A stretch of DNA of 64,000 bases from NCBI GenBank assembly GCA_037039685.1, contig JAWNGF010000001.1, positions 9,842,185-9,906,184 of the forward strand, given 5' to 3'. The position numbers and the translations under genes were made by a program. Origin of the DNA: Ceratobasidium sp. AG-K (Eukaryota; Basidiomycota; Agaricomycetes; Cantharellales; Ceratobasidiaceae). A model generated the notes under the pieces. That model saw nothing but the letters and a program-made list of their open reading frames with translations, was not told the origin of the DNA and made no database searches. This document shows positions 12,946-23,248 of this stretch, piece by piece (the first letter of the stretch is position 1; every line of letters begins with the position of its first letter).

Positions 12946-15045
12946 ATGGGTGTACTCGGCTCGATTAAAATAGCTCTCCTAGGAGCTTCGCCTGAGATTA
13001 AAGCAGAGCGACGACTCGTAACTAAAATTGACACTTTTGTCTTGTCGTTCCTGTGCTTGATTTTCTGGAGTAACTATCTGAATCGGTCCAACTTGCAGTT
13101 TGCTTATGTCTCTGGGTGCGCCGAGGTATCTTTCTGCTACTGAGCCTATCTGAATATTGCCTACATGGATAGAATGAAAGAAGCTATTGGACTCGAGGGG
13201 AATGATTATACTCTTGCTACGACCGTGTTCTACGTTGGGTCGGTTTCTCGGCTACTTGCTTTCTCCCGGTCTCATGTGATTCTAGATATACGGTCGGACA
13301 GATTCCCCACAGCTTCGCAATTCAATATCTCCCCGCACGGTAAGTATCCCTGTTGCCCTTTTCTTCTCTCTTACCCACCCACCTAGGTACTGGTTTCCTC
13401 TGATGGGATGGTACGTCAGAACATAATTCGACGTCATGGCGCTTACTGCGGTCTAGTTTGTGGGGGTCGCTGAGTTGCGCGTTGTCGGCTGTCAAGACTC
13501 CAGGTCAGCTATACGCTATTCGGTTCCTCCAGGCACTCGCGGAGAGTAGTACGGTACGTCATTGCGCCCTTAATGGCAATATAATCTTCTCATGATTCAC
13601 AGTTTTCGGGCTCGCATTGGCTACTTGGTTCGTGGTACAAAGACGCCGAGCTGGGGAAACGTACGTACAAGGAATCACATTTAGGAACTTAATCAATTAG
13701 AGACCGAATCGTAGGCTCTGCGCTTTTCGCATGCTTTGCACAAATCGGGTCTCTGTTCTCTGGCTTTATGCAAGGGGCGATTTACACAAGTCTCAACGGG
13801 AACCTCGGCAAGTCAGGGTGGCAATGGACATTCATCATTGGTGCATATCTCTTACTTCGCTTTGACGCCCCTAATTCTTGTTCCTGCAGATGGTATTATA
13901 GCTATCGCCATCGCTCTGTACGGCGTCATCGTCTTCCCCGATACACCTCGCACGACCAAAGCGTTCTATCTCACTCCCGAAGACCGGCAACTTGCCATTT
14001 CTCGAATCCCGGTCCGACCCAAGGTCACATTCGACAAGGCCAGCGTAAAGCAGATCTTTGGAGGGTGGAGGTACTGGATGTTTTCGCTCTTATTCGTGGT
14101 AACGAGTCAACTTGAAGCGTAAGTCTCTATCTTGTGGGCATGTTTGTGTGTTGATATGATCGTGAAGGTACGGAACGAATGGAGTTGTTTCGATTTGGCT
14201 TACCCGTGATGGAATAGCTGGGCCACCAAAAAATAGCTATTATGCGCTTGGTTTGATTGCTGTGGCTATATTTACGACCATTTGTGCGGGGCTGGCAACG
14301 GACATATGGGGAAATCGATGGAGGGTAAATATTTTCATGGGGGTAACGCTGTTGATCTCGAGTATCATGTTGTTGGCGTGGGACATTCCATTGGGAGCTA
14401 GTAAGTGTGTTGTGTGGGTTCAAGGTGGTAAACTGACTCAGATTGTTTGACAGAATACTTTGCGTTTTGTGAGTCGGCGGGTTGTATGCACCAGTAGATG
14501 TGCTTATTGTTGGGTAGTTCTTGGTGGGTGCGGATACGCAGGTCAGGGTTCGAATTTTGCCTGGTAAGTCTGAATGATGACATACTGGAGAGCGACTAGG
14601 TGAACCGGGTTCACATAGGGCAAATGAGGCTTCCCGCTCCGACCTCGAAAGATCCTGTGAGTAAACTATTAACCCGAGGTTATGTTGAGGCATGTGCTCA
14701 TTGCTCCTAGTCATCCTCTATTCCATGAACATGTGGAGGTGTGTGGCTGGTGTCATTAATGGAACAATGCGCTGATTCAGATCTTGGTCTAGTACCGCCT
14801 TTACTGCATGGTGGATCATTCTAATTTGGCCTGTGTCGAGCGCACCAAGATACCGTCGAGGAATTATATCCACCATTCCAATGAGTATCATGTCCATCCT
14901 CTTTGGGTGGATTACGCATATGCTGCAATTACGGGAGCGGCGGAGGGATGGGAGGGATAAAATGGGTCCTGTCGAGGAGGACGCTCAGAGTATTGCTTCA
15001 AGGGAAGAGCTTCGGCAGGGAGCGGGCAAGGGACAGGTGGGTTGA
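12946..15045 (+). CDS. MFS transporter, Dal5/allantoate permease (anion:cation symporter) family
   Basis: Plasma-membrane carrier of the fungal Dal5 group, which takes up organic anions such as allantoate, nicotinate or pantothenate; the substrate here is not known. At least eight introns are needed. The start MGVLGSIKIALLG is followed by ERRLVTKIDTFVLSFLCLIFW and LNRSNLQFAYVSG, spliced (GTGCGC...GATAG) to MKEAIGLEGNDYTLATTVFY, the Dal5-type first-helix/loop pattern. Later come TVGQIPHSFAIQYLPA, YAIRFLQALAES, SHWLLGSWYKDAELGKR, a middle loop YLTPEDRQLAISRIP, then GLIAVAIFTTICAGLATDIW. The final exons give ILYSMNMW, then APRYRRGIISTIPMSI and HMLQLRERR. The reading frame stays open through the joins, so the gene looks functional. 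Confidence 0.82.
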
Positions 15046-15193
15046 ACTATATTTTACTCGTTTATACACTGTTTTTGATTCTCAAGTGGGGATTCACATT
15101 CGATATTTTCCACGCTCCTCATTCACCGTCACTCTCTGTGGCCATCATTGGAAGAGGGGGCGCGTATATATTGATAACTAGAAAATGGGTCTA

Positions 15194-15286
15194 CACTATC
15201 TCACAATAATATTGCAACACGTGACCTCGAAAGGTCAACATCGTTGCGACGCACGACTTAGCAAGTTTCGGGGGTCGGTCCGATAA
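15194..15286 (+). repeat. Tc1 copy 1, left TIR (93 bp)
   Basis: Inverted match to 31188-31280 with one A/T difference. It contains CACGTGACC near its outer end. Confidence 0.93.
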
Positions 15287-15393
15287 CAAAACTTGTAGCT
15301 ACCGTAACTTGTAGCTTTGTGCCAAAATTTCAGAGTAATTGGCCAATTCTGCACCAAGATGTGCATCAATCTCTTCAGGAGGTGTTGCAATAA

Positions 15394-15849
15394 TGTCGTG
15401 AGCTAGCTCACTCCATCGGACTCGCCCGTTGTCTCGCTCGTCTGTCTCTCCCTTTCTGTTACGTTTCCCGTTTCCGTTTGCCGCGTTGCCACCTTCTTGT
15501 GGTTATTTGTTACACTGTGTAACGCGGCTGTGCTTTGTACGAGTCATGTCTGTTCATACAGCATGACTCACATGGACACTCCTGACTGGTTGACTGCGTT
15601 GACTCATGTGGCTGCGCCTTGTATGACTCGGCCACTTTGTGAATATATATAGAGGACCAACAAGCCTGGAAACCCCAGCTTGTTTTGTCTCGTCAAAACA
15701 TCCACTTTGAGTGACACTCAGAACCACCCCTACCCTCCAGAGCCTACAGACGCTTAAGTGCGTTGCGGTTCAAGAGGTCACTTAGGTCTTAGTGCCGTCC
15801 ACTCCCCATCGCGGCCTGTCTCATAGGCATCAAGAAGAAGCTTACGACA
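15394..15849 (+). repeat. Element A 5' LTR
   Basis: 456 bp with TG...CA ends. Contains the TATATATA promoter box at about 15643-15650. Matches the 3' LTR without visible change. Confidence 0.95.
15642..15688 (+). promoter_or_regulatory. LTR promoter: TATA box and probable RNA 5' end with self-primer
   Basis: AATATATATAG (about 15642-15652) lies about 30-34 bp upstream of AGCTTGTTTTGT (15677-15688). Those 12 bases are the exact complement of the primer site after the LTR. If transcription starts at or near 15677, the RNA's own first bases would prime reverse transcription, as in Tf1. The start point is inferred. Confidence 0.6.
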
Positions 15850-15851
15850 TT

Positions 15852-15863
15852 ACAAAACAAGCT
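15852..15863 (+). promoter_or_regulatory. Self-complementary primer-binding site, element A
   Basis: ACAAAACAAGCT, two bases after the 5' LTR, pairs over 12 nt with 15677-15688 in the LTR. I saw no obvious tRNA 3'-end complement. Confidence 0.65.
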
Positions 15864-15879
15864 TATCAAACATACAAGC

Positions 15880-17880
15880 ATGTCTATTCAAGAAGACGGA
15901 GGGTCACGTTCCTCGTCCACTAGATCACCACGAAGAGGACCCAGTCAGGCAGCAAGGCCTACTGGATCATTAAATGAGCAGGACATCGCACAAACTCAAG
16001 CGGGAGGACCTGCCCGATCACGCTCTCAAAGCCAATCTTCAATGCCAGGAGCTTTCGGCATCTCTGACATGACAACAGTACAAGAGGAAGAACCCACCAT
16101 CACGAGTAGAGAACCAGGAGATCTCACAAATGACCCCACTCCAGCTGTGATTCGCATTTCAACCGGAAGTCCAGGGCCATCACGTCCCTTATGGCCACTA
16201 GGGACTAGGAGGCAGTTCTTTTCTCCCCAGCCCGAGGCTCATGGGGGCGTGTCGCTTGTCCCCATTAGACCTCCTCCTACACCACACATTTCCAATGTAC
16301 CTACAATCCCGCAAATTGGAGGAACCATCACCAACGCAGGACCAATCCCAATAGCTTCCCAGCCAGGCACACCAGCGATTCCAGCACCACCCTACGTCCC
16401 ACAGGGTTACTCTGGGCAGTCGGCCCCGGTACCACAAGGCCCCGGTGATCCGGGAAGCTCAAGTTCAAGTTCCAGCACCAGCGGCAGGACTGTGATCAGT
16501 AATTTAGACGACCTGAACGACCTCCTAGAAGGAAGACACAACGCCACCCTTAGGGTCATAGACGGAATGAGGGTCATCATGGATCAAAGGCTTAGTGGCC
16601 TAGAACAGGCCACACAAGTCCTAGCAAACAACCAACAAATCTTTAACGACTCCATCAACACCTTACAAGGCACCCTAACAGACATTCTGAACTCGGCAAG
16701 AAATGGCGAACACAATTCCTTTCTAGTCGGACAAGATGTAACACGCCTTCGGAACAAAGTTGCCAACACTCAAGGGCTAGTGAACAATGTACGCGAAGAA
16801 CTCAACACTACCAGGCAAGGGCAACTTGAATGGAACGAAGCAGTAACTCAAGGACTGGAAAACCTACGACAAGAGGGAACCTCCTTCACTACCAAAATCA
16901 CGGAAGTACAAGAAGCTATCAACAATATGCGAGAAGAAATCGACGAAACTTCCCTGCACGGGATCCCATCTAGGCGATCAAATTCCCCACCACACCCAGA
17001 CGCGGAATCTACCAGGATCGACGAATTAGAATTAAGAATCCAACGACTGACCGAGAACCCAAACACCGGTAGCAGTCCACGACGTCCCAAAGTAACCCGC
17101 CCAGAAGCCTTCGACGGAAAGAAAGGAGAGGGTGCTGAAATGTTCATCACACAAATGGAGAGCTACTTCATGCGATTAGGCGATCAATATGCTTCCAATG
17201 AAGAAAGGATTCGCGAAGCTCTGGCAAACTTCAAATCCGAGAACAAAGCTGCCACCCACTGGGCACAAGTTCTCTTACGATCACTCAACCAGAGGGAAAA
17301 TAACCAAAACCTTGCCTCTTGGGAAAGTTTCAAAGCACACTTCATGGAACAGTTCAGCGACCCAAACAAAAAATCTAAGGCCGAAGCAGATATCCGAAAA
17401 TGCAAGCAAAACAACTCTGTAGCAAACTATGCTTCGGAATTCCGATATCTTCTGGTAGACGTAAACTGGGGACAGGAAGCTCTGATAAACCAGTTCAAGG
17501 AAGGATTAAAGTCGGAAGTCAAGACTGAACTAGCTCGCTTCGAACTAACCCTGATCAATGAAGATGGGACAGAACGAGAACTTTCCCTTGACCGGTGGAT
17601 CTCAATCGCAATCTCTATCGACCAGAAATTGCAACAGATCAAAACCTCGACAGGAAAGAAGGCCGCCCAACCAACCGCTAGTGGACAATCCTCTACAAAA
17701 CGGCTGCCTGACGAAATATACAAAGCAAGGATAGCAACCAACCGCTGCCTGAAGTGCGGACAGGAAGGACACCGTTCATTCAAATGCCCATCCAAGGAAT
17801 GGATAACGACGGAACCTAGTGTTAAAGGAAGGGAAGCAACGATCGTAGAAAACTCGGGAAAAGAAGCGGTCTCCCTCTAA
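15880..17880 (+). CDS. Gag, element A
   Basis: 666-aa capsid/nucleocapsid polyprotein for particle assembly and RNA packaging. The first 200 residues are Ser/Pro/Gly-rich and disordered-looking. A long Gln/Asn/Glu-rich, probably coiled-coil region follows. A retrotransposon capsid domain lies around RPEAFDGKKGEGAEMFITQM to QFSDPNKKSKAEADIRKC. One zinc knuckle near the end reads C-L-K-C-G-Q-E-G-H-R-S-F-K-C (CX2CX4HX4C). It ends at TAA 17878-17880, next to the pol frame. Element B encodes a close relative (665 aa). Confidence 0.93.
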   Translation: MSIQEDGGSRSSSTRSPRRGPSQAARPTGSLNEQDIAQTQAGGPARSRSQSQSSMPGAFGISDMTTVQEEEPTITSREPGDLTNDPTPAVIRISTGSPGPSRPLWPLGTRRQFFSPQPEAHGGVSLVPIRPPPTPHISNVPTIPQIGGTITNAGPIPIASQPGTPAIPAPPYVPQGYSGQSAPVPQGPGDPGSSSSSSSTSGRTVISNLDDLNDLLEGRHNATLRVIDGMRVIMDQRLSGLEQATQVLANNQQIFNDSINTLQGTLTDILNSARNGEHNSFLVGQDVTRLRNKVANTQGLVNNVREELNTTRQGQLEWNEAVTQGLENLRQEGTSFTTKITEVQEAINNMREEIDETSLHGIPSRRSNSPPHPDAESTRIDELELRIQRLTENPNTGSSPRRPKVTRPEAFDGKKGEGAEMFITQMESYFMRLGDQYASNEERIREALANFKSENKAATHWAQVLLRSLNQRENNQNLASWESFKAHFMEQFSDPNKKSKAEADIRKCKQNNSVANYASEFRYLLVDVNWGQEALINQFKEGLKSEVKTELARFELTLINEDGTERELSLDRWISIAISIDQKLQQIKTSTGKKAAQPTASGQSSTKRLPDEIYKARIATNRCLKCGQEGHRSFKCPSKEWITTEPSVKGREATIVENSGKEAVSL

Positions 17881-17882
17881 CT

Positions 17883-20763
17883 GTGTGTGGAGAGACCAAG
17901 AAACCGGCAACGGAAACAATGTACTTTAGAGCGACAAATGAATCTACCATTGTTTACGCGAACGTTACCGGAATCACAGAACCTATCCCAACCCTCATTG
18001 ATTCTGGAGCATCAAAGAACTTCCTGGACATTTCGTGGGCGCGGTCCAACAACATTCCACTCATAGAACTCTCCACTCCTAGAAGAGTTATTGGCATCCA
18101 AGGAAAAGAACTCTCTCACCAAATTCGTTTCAAAGCAAAGCTGGAACTGGAAGTAGAGGGAAGAACCTTCAAACAAATCTTCTTCGCTATGCCCACTGGA
18201 GAAACTAAACTCATCCTAGGATTGGAATGGTTAGAAGAATCTAACCCTGTCATCGACTGGAAAACAAAGCACATATCATGGCGAGCAGAAGGCATTCAAG
18301 CAAGGACAGCCTCAATAGACGACCTACCCGAGGAATTCAAGGAATTTGCCGACGTCTTTAGCGAAGAAAAATTCAAGAGAATCCCAGATCACCGCCCTTA
18401 CGACTGTGCCATCGACTTCAAGGAAGGAGCTGAGCTCCCGAAACCAGCCAGACCTATCCCACTCTCCCCAGCAGAGTCAATTGCACTGAGAGAATACTTG
18501 GACGAAGAAATGGCAGCAGGGAAAATTCGACCAAGCAAATCACCCATTGCATCACCTTGCTTCTTTGTCAAAAAACCGATCGATCCCAAGAATCCAGGAG
18601 CAGTTCGGCAACTACGACTTGTTCAAGATCTTAGAGGAGTAAACGCCATTACGAAGGACGATAGATTCCCAATGCCCCTAATGGAAGACCTCTTGGATAA
18701 GATCAAGGACGCAAAGATTTTCTCAAAAATCGATTTACGCATGGGTTTCAACAATATCAGAATTAAGGAAGGAGACGAATGGAAGACAGCCTTCAGAACA
18801 AAAGAAGGACTATTCGAATATGTTGTCATGCCTTTTGGACTGAAAAACGCGCCCGCCATATTCCAAAGATATATGAACCACATCTTCCATGATCTCATCG
18901 ACGTATGTGTCATAGTATATATTGACGACATCCTAGTCTTCTCTAAGAACAGAAGTCAACATACCGTGGATGTCAGGAAAGTGCTAAAAATCTTACTGGA
19001 AGAAAACCTTTTCGCAAAGCTTCCAAAATGCGAATTCTTTGTCACCAAATTGACATATACTGGCCTTGGAATCAGCGATTCGGGTATCTCAATGGAGGAA
19101 GAAAAGGTCAAGGCAATAAAGGAGTGGAAGGAACCAAGAACAGTCAAGCAGGTCCAAGCGTTCCTAGGATTCGCAAACTTCTACCGAAGATTTGTACCGA
19201 ATTTTAGCCGATTAGCAAAACCCCTGACATCCTTAACAAGAAAAGAGAACAAATGGGAATGGGGAAGCGATCAGCAGGAAGCATTTGAAGCCCTAAAGAC
19301 GGAAATCAGCAAGGAGCCCACACTACGCCATCCAAACCCGGACAAACCCTTCTTCTTGGAAACAGACGCAAGCGGAGTAGCAATGGGAGCTATCCTATCG
19401 CAAAGGCAAGATGATGGCTACCTACACCCTATTGCTTTCCTTTCAAAATCTTTCAATGAGGCTCAGCTCAACTACGACGTCCACGATAAGGAACTTATGG
19501 CAATCATAGAATCTTTAACACATTGGAGGCTTTATCTCGAAGGAACAAAGGAACCTATTACCATCTACACCGATCATAGGAACCTACAGTTCTGGAAGGA
19601 AGCAAGAACTTTCAACCGCCGACACGCAAGATGGCACCAACTGCTTGCTTCCTATAACTTTGACATCATATACCGACCTGGAATCCTGTCATCAAAACCG
19701 GACCTGTTGTCAAGACGGTCAGACCATGAGGACATCCCGACACCTGAACAAGTTATGATATCTGCCGAAAGGCTCAAGGGATTTATGGGACAAGTTGACA
19801 CGAACATCATAGAAACCATCAAAGAGGCTCAGGAAACAGACGAAGGACTGGCACGTATCAAAGAAATCTGCAAGTCAAAGGAAACATTACCAAAAGCCCT
19901 ACAACACAGCGCGAAAGACTATGATTTCAAGGAAGGACTATTATGGTTTAAGGGAAGGATCTACGTGCCGGAGGATAAGGAATCCAGACTAGCCGTCTTG
20001 CGAACTCATCACGACTCTAAAATTGCAGGACATCAAGGACAGGCTAGAACTCTGGAACTAATATCAAGAAGATACTTCTGGCCAGGAATGAAGCAAAGCA
20101 TAAACAGATACGTGGAATCATGCGAGACCTGTCAACGGACAAAGGGATCGAAGTCCATAGTCCCAATCAAACCTTCGGAAATTCCAAAAGGACCGTGGGA
20201 AGACATAGCGTTCGACTTCGTGGTGAAATTGCCAAAATCCAGGGGGTCAGATAGCATCTTAGTAGTGGTCGACCGATTCTCAAGAATGGCGCACTTCATA
20301 CCCTGCAAAGAATCTCACACGGCAAGCGACCTTGCAAATCTCTTCATCACAAATGTTTGGAAATTGCACGGTTTTCCAAAAAGCACAATCTCAGACCGAG
20401 GGACTACTTTCAATTCCAAACTTATGAAAGCCATTTATGAGAAGATTGGAACTAGCCCAGGTTTCAGTACTGCCTACCACCCCCAAACAGATGGAATAAC
20501 GGAAAGGATCAACCAATGGATGGAAGGCTGGTTGCGATCGTTCGTCAACTACCGGCAGGATGATTGGGCGGACTTATTACCAATTGCGGAGTTCAGCTAT
20601 AATCTACAGAAGCACCGCGTAACAGGTAGTTCCCCTTTCGAAGTTGTCTACGGGAGGGAACCACTGTGGAACATATCTGCAGAAGAATCAACAGTTCCTG
20701 AAGCAAACAACATCACAGGAAAATGGCGCAAAATCCACGACGAAGCAATTGCATCAATGGAAA
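17883..20763 (+). CDS. Pol, element A, 5' part (protease-RT-RNase H-integrase), cut by element B
   Basis: Order of domains: aspartic protease (TLIDSGASKNFLD), reverse transcriptase (catalytic YIDD in VCVIVYIDDILVFS), RNase H (FLETDASGVAMGAIL, YTDHRNL), integrase zinc finger (H-H-C-C in HHDSKIAGHQGQ...CETCQR) and catalytic core (FDFVVKL, TISDRG, HPQTDGITERIN). The frame is -1 relative to gag and has no ATG at its head; the first codons are CTA-ACT-GTG over the gag stop. Translation through the element B LTR would add only a few codons before a stop. The remaining pol resumes in the same genomic frame at 27996. Confidence 0.92.
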
Positions 20764-21220
20764 TGTCGTGAGCTAGCTCACTCCATCGGACTTGCCCACC
20801 GTGTTGCCTGTCTGTTTCCCTCTTTGTGTTGTGTTTCCCGTTTCTGTTTGCCGCGTTGCCACCTTCTTGTGGTTACTCTGTTACATTGTGTAACGCGGCT
20901 GTGCTTTGTACGAGTCATGTCTGTTCATACAGCATGACTCACTTGGACACTCCTGACTGGCTGTTCTTTGTGACTCATGTGGCTGCGCCTTGTATGACTT
21001 GGCCACGTTCTGAATATATATAGAGGACCAACAAGCCTGGCAACCCCAGCTTGTTTTGTCTCGTCAAAACATCCCCTCTGAGTGACACTTAGAACCACCC
21101 CTACCCTCAAGAGCCTACAGACGCTTAAGTGTGTTGCGGTTCAAGAGGTCACTTAGGTCTTAGTGCCGTCCACTCTCCATCGCGGCTTGTCTCATAGCCA
21201 CCAAGAAGAAGCTTACAACA
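20764..21220 (+). repeat. Element B 5' LTR
   Basis: 457 bp. Differs from the B 3' LTR at about three sites, all C/T or G/A (GTGTGTTG for GTGCGTTG, CGCGGC for CGCAGC, TTACAACA for TTACGACA). Confidence 0.93.
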
Positions 21221-21222
21221 TT

Positions 21223-21234
21223 ACAAAACAAGCT
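21223..21234 (+). promoter_or_regulatory. Self-complementary primer-binding site, element B
   Basis: ACAAAACAAGCT two bases after the LTR, complementary over 12 nt to 21048-21059 in the LTR. It is preserved although the two elements' LTRs differ at many other positions. Confidence 0.65.
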
Positions 21235-21248
21235 TAACAACAAACAAA

Positions 21249-23246
21249 ATGTCTATTCAAGAAGACGCAGGGTCACGCCCTTCATCTACTATATCAAGAA
21301 GAGGACCCAGTCGGGCAGCAAGGCCCACAGGATCACTAAATGAACAAGATCTCGCACAAATTCAAGCGGGAGGTCCCGCTCGATCACGCTCCCAAAGCCA
21401 AGCCTCAATGCCAGGAGCGTTTGGCATCACCGACATGACAACGGTACAAGAAGAAGAACCCACTATCACGAATAGGGAACCAGGAGATCTCACAAATGAC
21501 CCCACTCCAGCAGCGGTTCGTATTCCAACTGGAAGCCCAGGGCCATCACGTCCCTTATGGCCACTAGGGACTAGGAGACAATTCTTTTCTCCCCAACCTG
21601 AAGCTCATGGGGGCGTGTCACTCGTCCCCATTAGACCCCCCCCTACACCACACATTCCAAATGTCCCTACAGTTCCCCAAATTGCAGGAACCATCACCAA
21701 CGCAGGACCTATTCCAATGGTTTCCCAACCAGTCACACCAGCGATCCCAGCACCACCATATGTCCCACAGGGTTACTCCGGACAATTGGCCCCGGTACAA
21801 CAGAGCGCCGGTGACCCAGGAAGCTCAAGTTCAAGTTCCAGTACCAGCGCTAGGACTGTAATTGGTAATCTGGACGACCTGGACGATCTTCTAGAAGGAA
21901 GACACAACGCCACCCTTAGGGTTATAGACGGAATGAGAGTCACTATAGACCGAAGGCTTACCGGTCTAGAACAAGTCACACAGGTTCTAGCAAACAACCA
22001 ACAAATTTTTAATGATTCCATCAACACCCTGCAAGGCACCTTAACAGATATCCTAAACTCGGCAAGGAATGGCGAACACAACTCCTTCCTAGTCGGACAA
22101 GACGTAACCCGCCTTCGAAATGAAGTTACCAACACCCAAGGACTAGTGAACAATGTACGCGAGGAACTCAACACTACCAGACAAGCACAACTCGAATGGA
22201 ATGAAGCAGTAACTCAAGGACTAGAAACCTTACGACAGGAGGGAGCATCCTTCACTAGCAAGATTACTGGAATTCAGGAAACCATCAACAGTATGCGAGA
22301 AGAAATGGATGAAGCATCCCTACACGGAATTCCCTCTAGGCGATCAAATTCTCCACCTCATCCAGATGCGGAATCTACCAGGATCGACGAACTAGAACTA
22401 AGAATCCAACGACTGACCGAAAACCCAAACGCTGGTAGTAGTTCACGTCGTCCCAAGGTGACTCGCCCAGAAGCTTTCGACGGGAAGAAAGGAGAAGGTG
22501 CCGAAATGTTCATCACACAAATGGAAAGCTACTTTGTACGCCTAGGCGATCAATACACTTCCAGCGAAGAAAGGATCCGCGAAGCCCTAGCAAACTTCAA
22601 GTCCGAGAACAAAGCCGCCACTCACTGGGCACAAGTACTCTTACGTTCACTCAACCAAGGAGAAAACAACCAAAATCTCGCCTCATGGGAAAGTTTCAAG
22701 GCACACTTCATGGAACAGTTCAGCGACCCTAACAAAAAGGCTAAAGCTGAATCGGACATTCGCAAATGCAAACAGAACAACTCGGTAGCAAACTATGCTT
22801 CGGAATTCCGATACCTTCTGGTAGACGTAAACTGGGGACAAGAAGCCCTAATCAACCAATTCAAGGAAGGACTGAAGCCTGAAGTAAAAACCGAACTAGC
22901 TCGATTCGAATTAACCCTGATTAATGAAGACGGAACGGAGCGAGAGCTATCACTAGACCGGTGGATATCCATCGCAATCTCTATTGACCAGAAATTGCAA
23001 CAAATCAAGACCTCCACAGGAAAGAAAGCAGCCCAACCAACCACTAGCGGGCAATCCTCTACAAAGCGGCTACCCGATGAAGTTTACAAGGCAAGGATAG
23101 CAAGCAATCGCTGCTTGAAATGTGGACAGGAGGGACACTGGTCATTCAAGTGCCCATCCAAGGAATGGATAACGACGGAACCCAGCGTTAAAGGAAGGGA
23201 GGCAACAATTACGGAAGACTCGGGAAAAGAAGGGGTCTCCCTCTAA
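21249..23246 (+). CDS. Gag, element B
   Basis: 665 aa, collinear with element A gag. The capsid block (RPEAFDGKKGEGAEMFITQM) and zinc knuckle (CLKCGQEGHWSFKC) are intact. It starts MSIQEDAGSRPSS, 28 bp after the LTR, and ends at TAA. The same 'CTCTAACTGTGTGTGG' junction leads into pol in the -1 frame. Confidence 0.93.
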   Translation: MSIQEDAGSRPSSTISRRGPSRAARPTGSLNEQDLAQIQAGGPARSRSQSQASMPGAFGITDMTTVQEEEPTITNREPGDLTNDPTPAAVRIPTGSPGPSRPLWPLGTRRQFFSPQPEAHGGVSLVPIRPPPTPHIPNVPTVPQIAGTITNAGPIPMVSQPVTPAIPAPPYVPQGYSGQLAPVQQSAGDPGSSSSSSSTSARTVIGNLDDLDDLLEGRHNATLRVIDGMRVTIDRRLTGLEQVTQVLANNQQIFNDSINTLQGTLTDILNSARNGEHNSFLVGQDVTRLRNEVTNTQGLVNNVREELNTTRQAQLEWNEAVTQGLETLRQEGASFTSKITGIQETINSMREEMDEASLHGIPSRRSNSPPHPDAESTRIDELELRIQRLTENPNAGSSSRRPKVTRPEAFDGKKGEGAEMFITQMESYFVRLGDQYTSSEERIREALANFKSENKAATHWAQVLLRSLNQGENNQNLASWESFKAHFMEQFSDPNKKAKAESDIRKCKQNNSVANYASEFRYLLVDVNWGQEALINQFKEGLKPEVKTELARFELTLINEDGTERELSLDRWISIAISIDQKLQQIKTSTGKKAAQPTTSGQSSTKRLPDEVYKARIASNRCLKCGQEGHWSFKCPSKEWITTEPSVKGREATITEDSGKEGVSL

Positions 23247-23248
23247 CT

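Noticed and set aside
20826..21023. 65-aa frame inside the element B LTR, also at 27597-27794
   Set aside because: Lies wholly in the LTR and repeats only because the LTR repeats; no coding features.
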